A DNA stretch of 64,000 bases. Origin: Polaromonas sp. C04 (GTDB taxonomy: Bacteria; Pseudomonadota; Gammaproteobacteria; Burkholderiales; Burkholderiaceae_C). The translations under genes were made by a program, and so were the position numbers. The stretch covers positions 1 to 64,000 of the forward strand of contig NZ_MUNS01000032.1 of NCBI RefSeq assembly GCF_002002705.1, written 5' to 3'. Of this stretch, positions 34,912-46,119 are shown one piece after another. Positions within the stretch are counted from its first letter, which is position 1, and every line of letters begins with the position of its first letter. The notes beneath the pieces are model-generated. The model did no database searches. It was not told where the DNA came from and worked only from the letters and a program-made list of their open reading frames with translations.

Positions 34912-36648
34912 TTACTTCGTCTGCTCCGCCTCTTGCAGCGTGCGCCACATCACCTTGCCGCTGCCGCTCTTGGGCAGCGCGTCGACGAACTGCACGATGC
35001 GCGGGATTTTGTACACGGCCATGTGCTCGCGGCACCAGTCGATGAGTTCCTGCTCGGTCAGCTTGCCCTTGTGGGACGCGCGCAGCACCACCACGGCCTT
35101 CACCGTCTCGCCGCGGTAGCTGTCCTTGGCCGAGATGATGCAGGCCTCCTGGATCGCGGGGTGCCGGAACATCAGGGCCTCGACCTCGGCCGGCCAGACC
35201 TTGAAACCGGAGGCGTTGATCATGCGTTTGAGCCGGTCGGTCAGGAAGAAATAGCCATCCTCGTCCACGTGCCCCAGGTCGCCGGAGCGAAAGAACTTTT
35301 TGCCTTCGAATTCGATGAAGGCCTCGGCCGTTGCGTCGGGCCGCTTCCAGTAGCCCGCAAACACCTCGGGGCCATGAATGATGATTTCGCCCTGCTCGCC
35401 CTGCGGCACTTCCTGCAGCGTGTCGGGATTGACGACGCGCGCATCGGTACTCATGAAAGGGATGCCCAGACATTGCTGCTTGGGCGCATCGGGCGGATTG
35501 CTGTGCGACGGCGCAGCGGTCTCGGTGAGCCCGTAGCCTTCGGCATAGCGCAGCCCGAACTGCTCGAACAGGCGCTGTGCGACCGCCTGCGGCATCGCCG
35601 CACCACCCCCGCCAATGGAGACCAGGCTGGACAGGTCGTACTGGTCGAAGTGCGGGCTGGCAAGCAGGTCTATCACCATGGTCGGAATGTTCGTCCAGTG
35701 CGTGACGCGCCACGCCGAGATGAGCCGCCCGGCCAGGTCGCGGTCCCAGCGCGGCATCACCACCATCGTGGCCGCGGCGTAGATGGCGGCGTGCATCTGG
35801 CTGACCATGCCGGTGATGTGAAACATCGGCACCACCGCGAGCGTGACGTTTTCCGGCGTGCCGGTGCCCCACAGGCAACTCGCGACCGTGTTGTGCATGA
35901 TGCTGGCGTGCGTGTGCATGCAGCCCTTGGGCAAGCCCGTGGTGCCGCTGGTATAGGGCAGGATCGCCAGGTCTGCAGGCCCTGCCGTGTGCGGGGGCGC
36001 CTCCCCCGCGGCCCCCAGCGCATCGATCCATGCGATCACCCGGCCACCGCTCAGGCTTGGTGGCGCACGGCGCGTCGTCAGCCACGCCATCCAGGCGGCG
36101 GGCGGCGCATTCTCGCCCTGCACCTGGGCGTCGAAGGCGTCGGTGAAGTGCGTCACGATCAGGTGCGACAAGCGCTCGGATGCGGGCAGCGCATCGCTGG
36201 CCTGTGCCAGCTCATCCGCCAGGTCGGCCGTGGTGAGGGCGACCTTCGCATCGGGATCGTTGATGTAGTGCTTGAGCTCCTCGGCGCGGTTCATCGGGTT
36301 CACCGGCACCACCACGGCGTTGGCGCGCAGGATCGCGAAATGCGCGATCACGAGCTGCGGGCAGTTCTGCATGCACAGCACCACCCTGTCACCCTTTTGC
36401 ACGCCCAGCCCATGCAGGCAGGCCGCCAGGCGATCTGCTTTTTGTAGCAGATCGGCATAGCTGAAGGTACGGCCGAAGAACACCAGCGCAGCCTTGTCCG
36501 GGTAGCGCAGCGCGCTGACGACCAGGTTTTGCCACAGCGAGTTGGCCGGCGGCGTGAGCCGGTACGGCAGGCGCTTGGGCCAGAACCGATAGTGCGCGGG
36601 TACTTTGGCGGCAGGCTGATCAAGTTGCGAGGACGTCACGGCGGTCAT
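34912..36648 (-). CDS. Long-chain acyl-CoA synthetase (FadD-like AMP-forming ligase)
   Basis: 578-residue adenylate-forming enzyme. P-loop LPYTSGTTGLPKG near residue 215, A5 YGLTETAAP near 360, A7 FRSGDLGHVDEDGY and A8 LKRMINASGFKVWP, and the catalytic Lys in PKSGSGKVMWR at the end. Activates a fatty or aromatic acid to acyl-CoA via acyl-AMP. The start MTAVTSSQ has AGAGGA upstream; longer readings run into non-conserved sequence. Divergent from the P1 peptidase. Confidence 0.93.
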   Translation of the reverse strand: MTAVTSSQLDQPAAKVPAHYRFWPKRLPYRLTPPANSLWQNLVVSALRYPDKAALVFFGRTFSYADLLQKADRLAACLHGLGVQKGDRVVLCMQNCPQLVIAHFAILRANAVVVPVNPMNRAEELKHYINDPDAKVALTTADLADELAQASDALPASERLSHLIVTHFTDAFDAQVQGENAPPAAWMAWLTTRRAPPSLSGGRVIAWIDALGAAGEAPPHTAGPADLAILPYTSGTTGLPKGCMHTHASIMHNTVASCLWGTGTPENVTLAVVPMFHITGMVSQMHAAIYAAATMVVMPRWDRDLAGRLISAWRVTHWTNIPTMVIDLLASPHFDQYDLSSLVSIGGGGAAMPQAVAQRLFEQFGLRYAEGYGLTETAAPSHSNPPDAPKQQCLGIPFMSTDARVVNPDTLQEVPQGEQGEIIIHGPEVFAGYWKRPDATAEAFIEFEGKKFFRSGDLGHVDEDGYFFLTDRLKRMINASGFKVWPAEVEALMFRHPAIQEACIISAKDSYRGETVKAVVVLRASHKGKLTEQELIDWCREHMAVYKIPRIVQFVDALPKSGSGKVMWRTLQEAEQTK

Positions 36649-36797
36649 ACAAAAGTTTCCTCTCGTCATGGGGTGGTCAAGCGCCACACCCGAGAATAGA
36701 TTACCCCGCTTTCGGCAAAGGCCCTCCAGTGTCGCACCGGAGACCCCGGCGCAGACCGGGTCGCCATCCCTGTGCCGGCGTAGATAATCAAGCCGCC

Positions 36798-37886
36798 ATG
36801 ACACGCCCTACCGCCAAAGCCCCCACTGCTGCCACCCATGCGATCACTTCCGCCCCGACACCGCCCGGCCGCCGCGCACCGGGCAGCCTGACCCAGGTCG
36901 GTGGCATCGAGGTCGGCCATTTCACCGACGCGCGCCGCCCGACCGGCTGCACCGTGATCCTCGCGCGCCATGGCGCGGCCGGCGGCGTCGATGTGCGCGG
37001 CGCCGCGCCCGGCACGCGCGAGACCGATTTGCTGCGGCCCGGCAACCTGGTGGAGCAGGTGCATGCCATCGTGCTGGCCGGTGGCAGCGCCTGGGGGCTG
37101 GATGCCGCCAGCGGTGCCATGCGCTGGCTGGAAGAACAGGGCATCGGCTTCGACGTGGGCGTCGGCCTGGTCCCCATCGTGCCGGCCGCCGTGCTGTTCG
37201 ACCTGCCGGTGGGCGATGCCCGCATCCGGCCCGATGCGCAGGCCGGCTACCGCGCCTGCGCCGCTGCCTCGCGCCAACGCCCGGCCGAGGGCAATGTGGG
37301 CGCCGGCGCCGGCGCAGTGGTCGGCAAGCTGTTCGGCCTGCACCGTGCCATGAAGGGTGGCATCGGGACGGCGTCGGTCACGTTGCAGGGCGTCACGGTG
37401 GGCGCCCTCATCGCGTGCAACGCGCTGGGCGATGTGATCGACCCCGACAGCGGCCGCGTGCTGGCCGGCGCGCGCACGGCGAATGGACGCGCCCTGTTGG
37501 ATAGCCGCCGCGCCATCCTGCGCGGCGAGCCGCTGAACCCCCTGCTGGCGGGCACCAACACGACCATCGGCGTGATCGCCACGGACGCCGTGATCAGCAA
37601 GACCCAGGCGCAAAAACTGGCCCAGCTGGCGCATGACGGCCTGGCGCGCAGCATCAACCCGGTGCACACGATGTCCGACGGCGACACGCTGTTTGCGCTG
37701 GGCACCGGCCAGTCGGGCAAAACGCTGGGCATGATGCTGCTGGGCACCATGGCAGCCGAGGCCACGGCCCGGGCGGTGGTGCGGGCCGTGCAGGCGGCGC
37801 GCGGCATTAGTGTGGGCGCGCTGCACCTGCCGGCCGCGGCCGAGCTGGCGGCGCCGCGCGCGCGCGCGGCAAGCCCCTCGCGTTGA
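36798..37886 (+). CDS. P1 (S58, DmpA-like) family peptidase
   Basis: 362-residue Ntn-type self-processing aminopeptidase. Family features: VGGIEVGHFTD near the N-terminus, LAGGSAWGLDAASG, NVGAGAGAVVGKL and the cleavage site before Thr or Ser in MKGGIGTAS. The enzyme splits into alpha and beta chains and releases N-terminal D- or L-residues in characterised relatives. Start ATG 36798; a longer reading has no support. Ends 11 bp before the TAXI gene. Confidence 0.9.
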   Translation: MTRPTAKAPTAATHAITSAPTPPGRRAPGSLTQVGGIEVGHFTDARRPTGCTVILARHGAAGGVDVRGAAPGTRETDLLRPGNLVEQVHAIVLAGGSAWGLDAASGAMRWLEEQGIGFDVGVGLVPIVPAAVLFDLPVGDARIRPDAQAGYRACAAASRQRPAEGNVGAGAGAVVGKLFGLHRAMKGGIGTASVTLQGVTVGALIACNALGDVIDPDSGRVLAGARTANGRALLDSRRAILRGEPLNPLLAGTNTTIGVIATDAVISKTQAQKLAQLAHDGLARSINPVHTMSDGDTLFALGTGQSGKTLGMMLLGTMAAEATARAVVRAVQAARGISVGALHLPAAAELAAPRARAASPSR

Positions 37887-37897
37887 GACCGCGCGCG

Positions 37898-39226
37898 ATG
37901 CCACAGGCCATGCGCCACACCCTGCTGTCGCTGCGCGATCTGCTGGTTTCAGCCGGCCCCTTTGTGCTGCTGACGGTCGCCCTGCTGGCCTTCGCCTACT
38001 GGTGGCTCGACCCGAATCCACCCCGGCACGTCACGCTGGCCACCGGCCCGGCGCAAAGCGCCTACGACGAGTTCGGCAAACGCTACAAGGCAGCGCTGGC
38101 GGTCAATGGCATCGACGTCACGCTGTTGCCCAGCGAAGGCTCCGCGGCCAACCTGCAATTGCTGCGCGACGGCAAGGCGGACCTTGGCTTCGTGCAGGGC
38201 GGCAGTGGCGATGCGCAGGGCGACACGCAAAGTGCACTGAGCTCGCTGGGCAGCCTGTTCGTGGAACCGATCTGGCTGTTCTACCGCGAAGACGCGGCGC
38301 GCAAGGTACCCGGCACGACAGACGCGACGTTGTCGAACCTGGCCCAGCTCGCGGGTCTGCGCGTGAACGTGGGCACGCAGGGCAGCGGGGTGCCCGGCCT
38401 GATGGACAAACTGCTGCAAGCCAACCGGATCGACCCCCAATCGATCCAGCTGTCGCAGTTGGCGCAGACCCCGGCCACCGTCGCCTTTCTGGGCGGCGAT
38501 CTCGATGCCATCGTGTTCGTCTCGGCCCCCGAGGCACTGATGGTGCAGATGCTGCTGCAGACGCCGGGCGTGAAGCTGATGAATTTCGCGCAGAGCGAAG
38601 CCTATTCGCGCCGCTTCGCTTTTTTGACACCGGTCGTGTTGCCGCGCGGCGTGGTGGACCTGGCCGGCGACGTGCCGCCGCAGAACGTGCGGCTGGTCGC
38701 CACCACCACCACCTTGCTGGCGCGCGAGGACACGCACCCGGCCCTGCTGCAGCTGTTCTCGCAGGCCGCGCAGACGCTGCACAGCGGCGCCGGCTGGTTC
38801 AACCGCGCACACGAGTTTCCGAACGCGAACAACACCGAATACCCGCTGGCCAAGCCTGCCGACCGCACCTTGCGCAACGGCGCACCGCTGCTGCAGCGCT
38901 ACCTGCCGTTCTGGCTGGCGAATCTGGTCGAGCGCATGTGGCTGGCGCTGGGCATCATCGTGGCCGTGCTGCTGCCGCTGAGCCGCATCGTGCCGCCGCT
39001 GTACCAGTTCAGGATCCGCTCGCGCGTGTTTCGCTGGTACGGCCGCCTGCGCGAAATCGAGCACCAACTGGAGGTCGAGCCCGCCTCATCGCCCGCACTG
39101 GTCGACGAGCTCAACACGCTGGAGCGCCACGTCGGCAAGGTCAACATCCCGCTGTCTTATGCGGACGAGCTGTATGCCCTGCGCGATCACATCGAGATGG
39201 TGCGCAAGAAACTGCTCAAGACGTGA
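37898..39226 (+). CDS. TAXI-family solute-binding protein with membrane anchors
   Basis: 442 residues. One N-terminal helix (FVLLTVALLAFAYWWL), then the TAXI TRAP-type binding fold (residues ~45-340; HVTLATGPAQSAYDEFGKRY, NVGTQGSGVPGLMDKLL), a second helix (LALGIIVAVLLPLSRIV) and a cytoplasmic helical tail. No DctQ/DctM permease genes are near, so it may act as a sensor or scaffold rather than a transporter subunit. Start taken at ATG 37898; TTG 37883 is also open. Overlaps the DUF1631 gene end by 11 bp, convergent. Confidence 0.84.
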   Translation: MPQAMRHTLLSLRDLLVSAGPFVLLTVALLAFAYWWLDPNPPRHVTLATGPAQSAYDEFGKRYKAALAVNGIDVTLLPSEGSAANLQLLRDGKADLGFVQGGSGDAQGDTQSALSSLGSLFVEPIWLFYREDAARKVPGTTDATLSNLAQLAGLRVNVGTQGSGVPGLMDKLLQANRIDPQSIQLSQLAQTPATVAFLGGDLDAIVFVSAPEALMVQMLLQTPGVKLMNFAQSEAYSRRFAFLTPVVLPRGVVDLAGDVPPQNVRLVATTTTLLAREDTHPALLQLFSQAAQTLHSGAGWFNRAHEFPNANNTEYPLAKPADRTLRNGAPLLQRYLPFWLANLVERMWLALGIIVAVLLPLSRIVPPLYQFRIRSRVFRWYGRLREIEHQLEVEPASSPALVDELNTLERHVGKVNIPLSYADELYALRDHIEMVRKKLLKT

Positions 39227-41495
39227 CGTCCACGCTGTTGCGCATGGCGGTTTGCGCGACGGCATCGAGTGCGCTGTCCACCACCGCCTGATCCGAGAAA
39301 ACGCGCAGGGTGCCATCCTGCAGCAGTTGATCGAGCGAATGCCGGGTCATCGAGTGAGTGCTGCCCTTGACCCCGGTGAACATGAACAGGTTGCCGCGTG
39401 GACTCGCCCAGGTCAGCTGCATCCGCGTCCAGCGTCCATGCACCTGCAGTTCCACCCAGGCGCCGAGTGAAACGCCGGGCGCCGGCGTCGCAGCGGCGGC
39501 CACCGCGGCAGGGGCAGGATCGTGCGACGCGTCGGCCGGGCCGGGTGCAGGCTGAGCCGGCTCGACACGCGGCCTGGACAGCAGCGAGTCCGTCGCCTCG
39601 ATAAAGCCCGACTGTTTCGCCTCGGAAGGCGCCAGCCACAGGGGCTCCTGGTCTGCGTCGCGAAACATCGCCTCCAGCTTTTCGCGCGCCAGCGCCTTGG
39701 CGTCGGTGGGCGCCGCGGCGCCGGGTGCGGGCTTGAGCGCCTGCTGGTGCAGCGCCATCAACTGGTTGAAAAAGAGGTCCGCATCGGCCGCCGGGTAGTC
39801 GATGCGCGCCAGGCCCTCGCGCAGCTGGCCGAGCAGGGGCGCAATCATGCCCGTCAGCCGGGCAATCTCTTTTTTTGCGAACCCGGGCTGCGTGCTCCAC
39901 AGCAGGTTCTTGGCCACGCTGAGGCAGCCCGCGGGGTCCACCGCGCCGTGCGGGTCCGCCAGCCTCGCCTGCGCCACCACCTGGGCCCATGGGCCGCACA
40001 GGAACGTCATGACCGGCGCCGGTGCCAGCGCGGCCTCGGGCCGCTCGCGCATCTCCCTGGCAACGCCTCGCGCCAGTTCATTGCGCTGCTCGGCCTGCGC
40101 CAGCACCTGCGTCGCCATTTTTCGTTGCTCACGCTCGTGCTCTTCCTGCCGATCCCAGACCGCCTCCAGCGACTGGAGAGCGAATTCGAAAGGCTCGGCA
40201 CTGTCGATCGACACGCTCGACAGCGCATCGACCGCCTGGCGCAGGGGTTGCATGAAGGCCTCGAATCCCGCGGCATCCGCCGCCCGGTAGGCCAGGCTGC
40301 GATGCGTCATCTGCTCGATCAGGCGCCGCGCCGGATGCTGCTTGTGGCTGAAGAATCGGGGGTCGATCAGGGCCAGCCGCAACAGGGCCGGCTCGAGATC
40401 GCGCACCGCCTGCTGCACCGGGGCCAGCAAACGCGTGTCGCGCGTGATGTTTTCGACCATCAGGGCCACCACCTCGAGCCCCAGTGCCTGACCCAGCCCG
40501 CGCGCCTGCTGTCGCAGCTGCTCGCGCACCGGCATCATGGCTTGCGCTGGCGCCGGCGCGGTCGGTGCGGAATCGCTGGCCCGCTGCGCCAGGCGCTGCA
40601 TCACCTGGTCCACCTGCTTCATTTCCTGCAGCGCTTCGAACGCAGCCGGCACGGTGTGGGCAAAGGCCGGCGGCAGCGGCTGCCTGCCGGAGGACTCGAA
40701 CTCCCGTGCAAACCGGGCCGCGAACGAATTCTGATCCGCACCTGTGTCCAGCTCTCCGGCCAGCAGCCGGCGCAGCTGCGCCAGGGTCAGCCCGGCGGCA
40801 TCCCGGCTCGCCGACGCGGGGCGGGACAAATCCGGTGTTTGCGTCACGGAGTACGCCGCCTGCGTCACGCCATGGGCGCGCAGTGATTTGCCCAACGACG
40901 CATACACGGCGCCCAGCTCCTGTCCCAACGTCGCGCCCATATGCTGCATCCAGCTCAACCAGACCAATGGCGGCACGTCGGTCTGCGCCAGCTGGTTGCG
41001 CAGCGTGCGCACATAGAGTTCCGGGCGCACCGGATTGCGATGGGCCTGAACCGTTCGCAAGCCCTGCGCCGCGCAAATCAGTGCATTGAGGTCCGTCAGC
41101 TGGTTGTCGCTGGCGAGCAGCGCCACCTGCAGTGCGCGCGCGACCTCGACGCTCTCCTGAACCTGGGTCTCGTCCATCAGCTCAAGCTCGTCAAAACTCA
41201 GGGCCGCCGCCATCGGCTTGACCTTCTGGCCGGCAACCTCTTCGGCAAAGGCCGCCTGCAGGGCCTGCGGATACCCGGCGCAGAGCCGGGCCTCATGCCT
41301 GGCGAGCAGGCGCAGCGATTCGGCCAGCGCCTCGCGCTCCTGCGCCCCGGCGCTGCGAAACTGCTGCTGCAGGGACAGCCGCAGCTTGCCCACCATCATC
41401 TCCATCAAGGACCCGCCGCCATCGGCCGCTTCGCGCAGGCAGCTGTCAAACAAGGCTGCGTAGGGAGCCGCCGGTTGCGCGTCGTGGGTGGTCAT
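39216..41495 (-). CDS. DUF1631 family protein
   Basis: 759-residue, mostly helical protein of the DUF1631 family, found mainly in beta- and gammaproteobacteria, function unknown. Conserved points include FDSCLREAADGG at the start, LSFDELELMDETQVQES near residue 105, and WMQHMGATLGQELGAVY near 185. The C-terminus contains a PilZ-like beta segment (GAWVELQVHGRWTRMQLTWA), suggesting cyclic-di-GMP or surface-related function; that is inference. Separated from ettA by 18 bp. Confidence 0.86.
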   Translation of the reverse strand: MTTHDAQPAAPYAALFDSCLREAADGGGSLMEMMVGKLRLSLQQQFRSAGAQEREALAESLRLLARHEARLCAGYPQALQAAFAEEVAGQKVKPMAAALSFDELELMDETQVQESVEVARALQVALLASDNQLTDLNALICAAQGLRTVQAHRNPVRPELYVRTLRNQLAQTDVPPLVWLSWMQHMGATLGQELGAVYASLGKSLRAHGVTQAAYSVTQTPDLSRPASASRDAAGLTLAQLRRLLAGELDTGADQNSFAARFAREFESSGRQPLPPAFAHTVPAAFEALQEMKQVDQVMQRLAQRASDSAPTAPAPAQAMMPVREQLRQQARGLGQALGLEVVALMVENITRDTRLLAPVQQAVRDLEPALLRLALIDPRFFSHKQHPARRLIEQMTHRSLAYRAADAAGFEAFMQPLRQAVDALSSVSIDSAEPFEFALQSLEAVWDRQEEHEREQRKMATQVLAQAEQRNELARGVAREMRERPEAALAPAPVMTFLCGPWAQVVAQARLADPHGAVDPAGCLSVAKNLLWSTQPGFAKKEIARLTGMIAPLLGQLREGLARIDYPAADADLFFNQLMALHQQALKPAPGAAAPTDAKALAREKLEAMFRDADQEPLWLAPSEAKQSGFIEATDSLLSRPRVEPAQPAPGPADASHDPAPAAVAAAATPAPGVSLGAWVELQVHGRWTRMQLTWASPRGNLFMFTGVKGSTHSMTRHSLDQLLQDGTLRVFSDQAVVDSALDAVAQTAMRNSVDVTS

Positions 41496-41513
41496 GGAGA
41501 ATTTGAGCGGCGA

Positions 41514-43175
<1,662 letters not shown>

Positions 43176-43397
43176 CTGGTGCGTTATCTCTTTGCTAGGG
43201 TGCTGGAAAGCATGAATTATCCCAGCATGCGACAATACCGGCTGTTGCGGCGCTCCAGTTGCCCGCAATGTCAGCACTTTGCTGGGGCCAGAACCATGTG
43301 TTTAGCGCCCAACCCTGAATCCATCTGCCTTTGACTGGTGCGGTTGTTTGACACCCGCGACAGGCCGATATCCCAGCGCCCTGGATGGCGCAAAACT

Positions 43398-45116
43398 ATG
43401 AACTTTGAAGAATTGAACCTGGCTCCGGCCATCGTCAAGGCTGTGCACGAGCTTGGCTACGAGACCCCCACGGCCATTCAGGCACAAGCCATTCCGGTGG
43501 TGCTGGACGGGCACGACATGCTGGGCGGCGCCCAGACCGGCACCGGCAAGACGGCGGCCTTCGTGCTGCCCATGCTGCAGCGGCTGAGCCTGGCCGAGGC
43601 GCCCAAGAACAAGTTCGGCGGCAAGGGCATCCGTGCCCTGGTGCTGACGCCCACGCGGGAGCTGGCCGCGCAGGTGGAGGAATCGGTCCGGACCTATGGC
43701 AAATATCTGGCGTTGACCTCGACCGTGGTGTTTGGCGGCGTCGGCATGAACCCGCAGATCACCAAGGTCAAAAAGGGCGTGGACATCCTGGTCGCCACCC
43801 CGGGCCGTCTGCTGGATTTGCTGCAGCAAGGCGTGCTGGACCTCGGTCAGGTGCAGATCCTGGTGCTCGACGAGGCCGACCGCATGCTGGACATGGGCTT
43901 CATCCACGACGTGAAGAAAGTGCTGGCCGTGGTGCCCAAGGACAAGCAAAGCCTGCTGTTCTCGGCCACCTTCAGCGACGAGATCCGCGACCTGGCCGAC
44001 ACCCTGCTGAAGAATCCGCAGAGCATCCAGGTCACGCCGCGCAACACCACGGTGCAGCGCATCACCCAGGTGATTCACCCGGTCGGCCGCGGCAAGAAAA
44101 AGGCGCTGCTGGCGCACATCATCCAGGAACAGAACTGGAGCCAGGTGCTGGTCTTCACGCGCACCAAGTTCGGCGCCAACAACGTGGCCGAGTTTTTGAC
44201 CAAGAACGGCATCCAGGCGATGGCCCTGCACGGCAACAAGAGCCAGGCAGCACGCACACAGGCGCTGAGCGGCTTCAAGAGCGGCGACATTCGCGCGCTG
44301 GTGGCCACCGACATTGCTGCGCGCGGGATCGACATCGACGATCTGCCGCACGTGGTGAACTATGAAATCCCGAACGTCAGCGAAGACTACGTGCACCGCA
44401 TCGGCCGCACGGGCCGCGCAGGGGCCGACGGCGCGGCCGTGAACCTGGTGTGCCTGGACGAAGAAGGCTTCATGCAGGACATCGAGCGCTTCACCAAGCA
44501 GCAAATCGCCGTCAAGATCATCGAGGGCTTCATGCCGGAACCCGGCGAAAAGGCCGAACCCATTGCCATGGGCCGCCAGACCATCTGGGGCGGCGCCGGC
44601 AAACCGCCGAGCCGCGACGTCATGCAGGCCGCGGCCAAGGCCGCGCGCAGCGAGATGATGCAGCGCGTGCGCGACAACAAGGCGACGCAGGGCGACCGTG
44701 GCGGCAACGGCAATGGCCGTGGAGGCCCGCGCGGCGGCCAGCGCAGCCCCGCGCCGCACAGCGACCCGGCAGCGCGTGGACCGCGCCCTGCCCAGGGCCG
44801 CGGACGCTCGGGGGGCGGCAACGGCGGCGGTTACCGTGACGGCGCAGGCGCCGGCCAGCCGGATCACAATCGCACTGCCAGCGGTGCCAACCTGAATCCG
44901 GCGCCGCGTGCGCCCCAGGGCGGCCAGCCGGACCCCATGCGCACCAGCGTGGACAGCATGGCGGAACAACGCGGCCGCAGGAGTGGCGGCGGTTTCGGTG
45001 GCGGCAATCGCAACGGAGGCTCTTATGGCGGATCAGGCGGCGGCACGGGTGGCTTTGGTGGCCGGGGCAACGGGTCTCGTGGGCCGGGAGGTTCTCGCGG
45101 CTCTTTTGGCCGATAA
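43398..45116 (+). CDS. rhlE: DEAD-box RNA helicase, RhlE type
   Basis: 572-residue helicase with all motifs: Q motif [20 protein letters not shown], Ia PTREL, II DEAD, III SAT, IV-VI through [18 protein letters not shown] and [10 protein letters not shown]. The C-terminal ~190 residues are low-complexity Gly/Arg/Asn-rich, as in RhlE proteins, and should bind RNA. The final 92 bp are also the 5' end of the next gene in a +1 frame. Start [10 protein letters not shown] at 43398. Likely cold- or stress-linked RNA remodelling and ribosome assembly. Confidence 0.95.
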   Translation: MNFEELNLAPAIVKAVHELGYETPTAIQAQAIPVVLDGHDMLGGAQTGTGKTAAFVLPMLQRLSLAEAPKNKFGGKGIRALVLTPTRELAAQVEESVRTYGKYLALTSTVVFGGVGMNPQITKVKKGVDILVATPGRLLDLLQQGVLDLGQVQILVLDEADRMLDMGFIHDVKKVLAVVPKDKQSLLFSATFSDEIRDLADTLLKNPQSIQVTPRNTTVQRITQVIHPVGRGKKKALLAHIIQEQNWSQVLVFTRTKFGANNVAEFLTKNGIQAMALHGNKSQAARTQALSGFKSGDIRALVATDIAARGIDIDDLPHVVNYEIPNVSEDYVHRIGRTGRAGADGAAVNLVCLDEEGFMQDIERFTKQQIAVKIIEGFMPEPGEKAEPIAMGRQTIWGGAGKPPSRDVMQAAAKAARSEMMQRVRDNKATQGDRGGNGNGRGGPRGGQRSPAPHSDPAARGPRPAQGRGRSGGGNGGGYRDGAGAGQPDHNRTASGANLNPAPRAPQGGQPDPMRTSVDSMAEQRGRRSGGGFGGGNRNGGSYGGSGGGTGGFGGRGNGSRGPGGSRGSFGR

Positions 45117-45687
45117 GGCGTATTCAAGGGTTCACTGCGTGGGCCGCCGCGCCCCGCCTGTCACCCACTCCAGGCTGACGTGCCACACGGTCGACCTCAA
45201 AGCCCTGCCGGCCCTGCCCCCGGTGGACGATGTCTACATCGCGCTGGGCACGACCATCAAGGTGGCCGGCAGCCAGGCCGCCTTCCGGGCCGTGGATTAT
45301 GAGGCAGTTGTGGCTGTAGCCCAGGCTGCGCGCGAATCTGGCGCTACTAAATTAGGAGTCGTCAGCGCCATGGGCGCAAACCCTCGATCGGCTGTGTTCT
45401 ACAACCGCGTCAAGGGTGAGATGGAGGAGGCGGTTTGCAAACTGGGCTTTGACTCCGTTGTGATCGTGCAACCGTCTTTCATTGCGGGCGATCGCGGCAG
45501 CCTGCAACAGCCAGGCCGCAGCGCCGAAGGATGGGCCCTGTCCGCCATGCGCTGGCTTGATCCACTGGTTCCCGCCAATTACAAGACCGTTCGGGCGGAG
45601 CAGGTCGCCCGCGCCTTGATCGGGGCCGTCAAGGCCGGGCAGCCGGGCGTGCAACGGATTCTCTCGGGCCGCATGCAGGCGCCTTGA
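45025..45687 (+). CDS. NAD(P)-binding oxidoreductase (HTATIP2/TIP30-like), starts inside rhlE
   Basis: 220-residue atypical SDR with Rossmann motif [16 protein letters not shown] at residues ~9-24, [10 protein letters not shown], and the [12 protein letters not shown] active-site helix (YxxxK). The start ATG 45025 has GGAGG eight bases upstream and lies 92 bp before the helicase stop, so the whole nucleotide-binding motif is encoded by the same DNA as the helicase's glycine-rich tail. A reversed repeat-like stretch (45305-45357) lies mid-gene in frame. Substrate unknown. Confidence 0.88.
   Translation: MADQAAARVALVAGATGLVGREVLAALLADKAYSRVHCVGRRAPPVTHSRLTCHTVDLKALPALPPVDDVYIALGTTIKVAGSQAAFRAVDYEAVVAVAQAARESGATKLGVVSAMGANPRSAVFYNRVKGEMEEAVCKLGFDSVVIVQPSFIAGDRGSLQQPGRSAEGWALSAMRWLDPLVPANYKTVRAEQVARALIGAVKAGQPGVQRILSGRMQAP
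45305..45357 (-). repeat. Dispersed repeat-like segment inside the NAD(P)-binding gene
   Basis: On the minus strand: AATTTAGTAGCGCCAGATTC, GCGCGCAGCC, TGGGCTACAGCCACAACTGC. It matches the order of the other copies, though the 5' half is shorter. It encodes [17 protein letters not shown], which is also a normal sequence for the family, so it adds no length. Confidence 0.45.
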
Positions 45688-45709
45688 GGCCCGTGAGAGC
45701 GGCTCGCGG

Positions 45710-46093
45710 TCAATCCCGCACGAACAGCGTCACCAACGGGTCGGGGCCGGCCTGACGGCTCCAGTGGCCATGCACGGCCGCATCAAAACCAACCCCCTCG
45801 GGTAACACATCGGCCGAATAAAAATGCTCGCCCGGCTTGAACACGCGCGAGCTGCCGTCCCGCAAACCAATTTCCATCTCGCCGCCCAGAATGAACACCC
45901 ACTGCGGCGTGGTGGTGCAGTGAAACTGGCTGCGAAAGCCCGGCGGACTGTGGCGCAACTGATAGCCCGCCGATGGCGACAGCGGCGACAGCAGGGACTG
46001 CGGCGTGCCTTCGCTCAAGGCCACGGTTTCCTCGCGAAATTTTGCACGGCCGTCGGTATCGGTGAAGAGGATGACTTTGGTGAACACGGTCAT
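45710..46093 (-). CDS. Small cupin protein at the end of the sugar-acid operon
   Basis: 127-residue cupin: FTKVILFTDTDGRAKFREE start, motif 1 region SQFHCTTTPQWVFILGGEM and motif 2 FKPGEHFYSADVL. The metal ligands are reduced compared with classical cupins. It ends the nine-gene minus-strand operon, 26 bp after the idonate-dehydrogenase-like gene. A sugar-acid-binding or isomerase role is possible; unproven. Confidence 0.8.
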   Translation of the reverse strand: MTVFTKVILFTDTDGRAKFREETVALSEGTPQSLLSPLSPSAGYQLRHSPPGFRSQFHCTTTPQWVFILGGEMEIGLRDGSSRVFKPGEHFYSADVLPEGVGFDAAVHGHWSRQAGPDPLVTLFVRD

Positions 46094-46119
46094 GTTGTCG
46101 TCCTGAATGGAAGGGTCGG

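Noticed and set aside
36422-36465. GATCTGCTTTTTGTAGCAGATC hairpin-like string in the acyl-CoA synthetase gene as a further repeat copy
   Set aside because: It has the GCTAC/GTAGC-like dyad but I do not see the CAAGGGCT part at the right spacing; it encodes normal family residues (YADLLQKADRLA).
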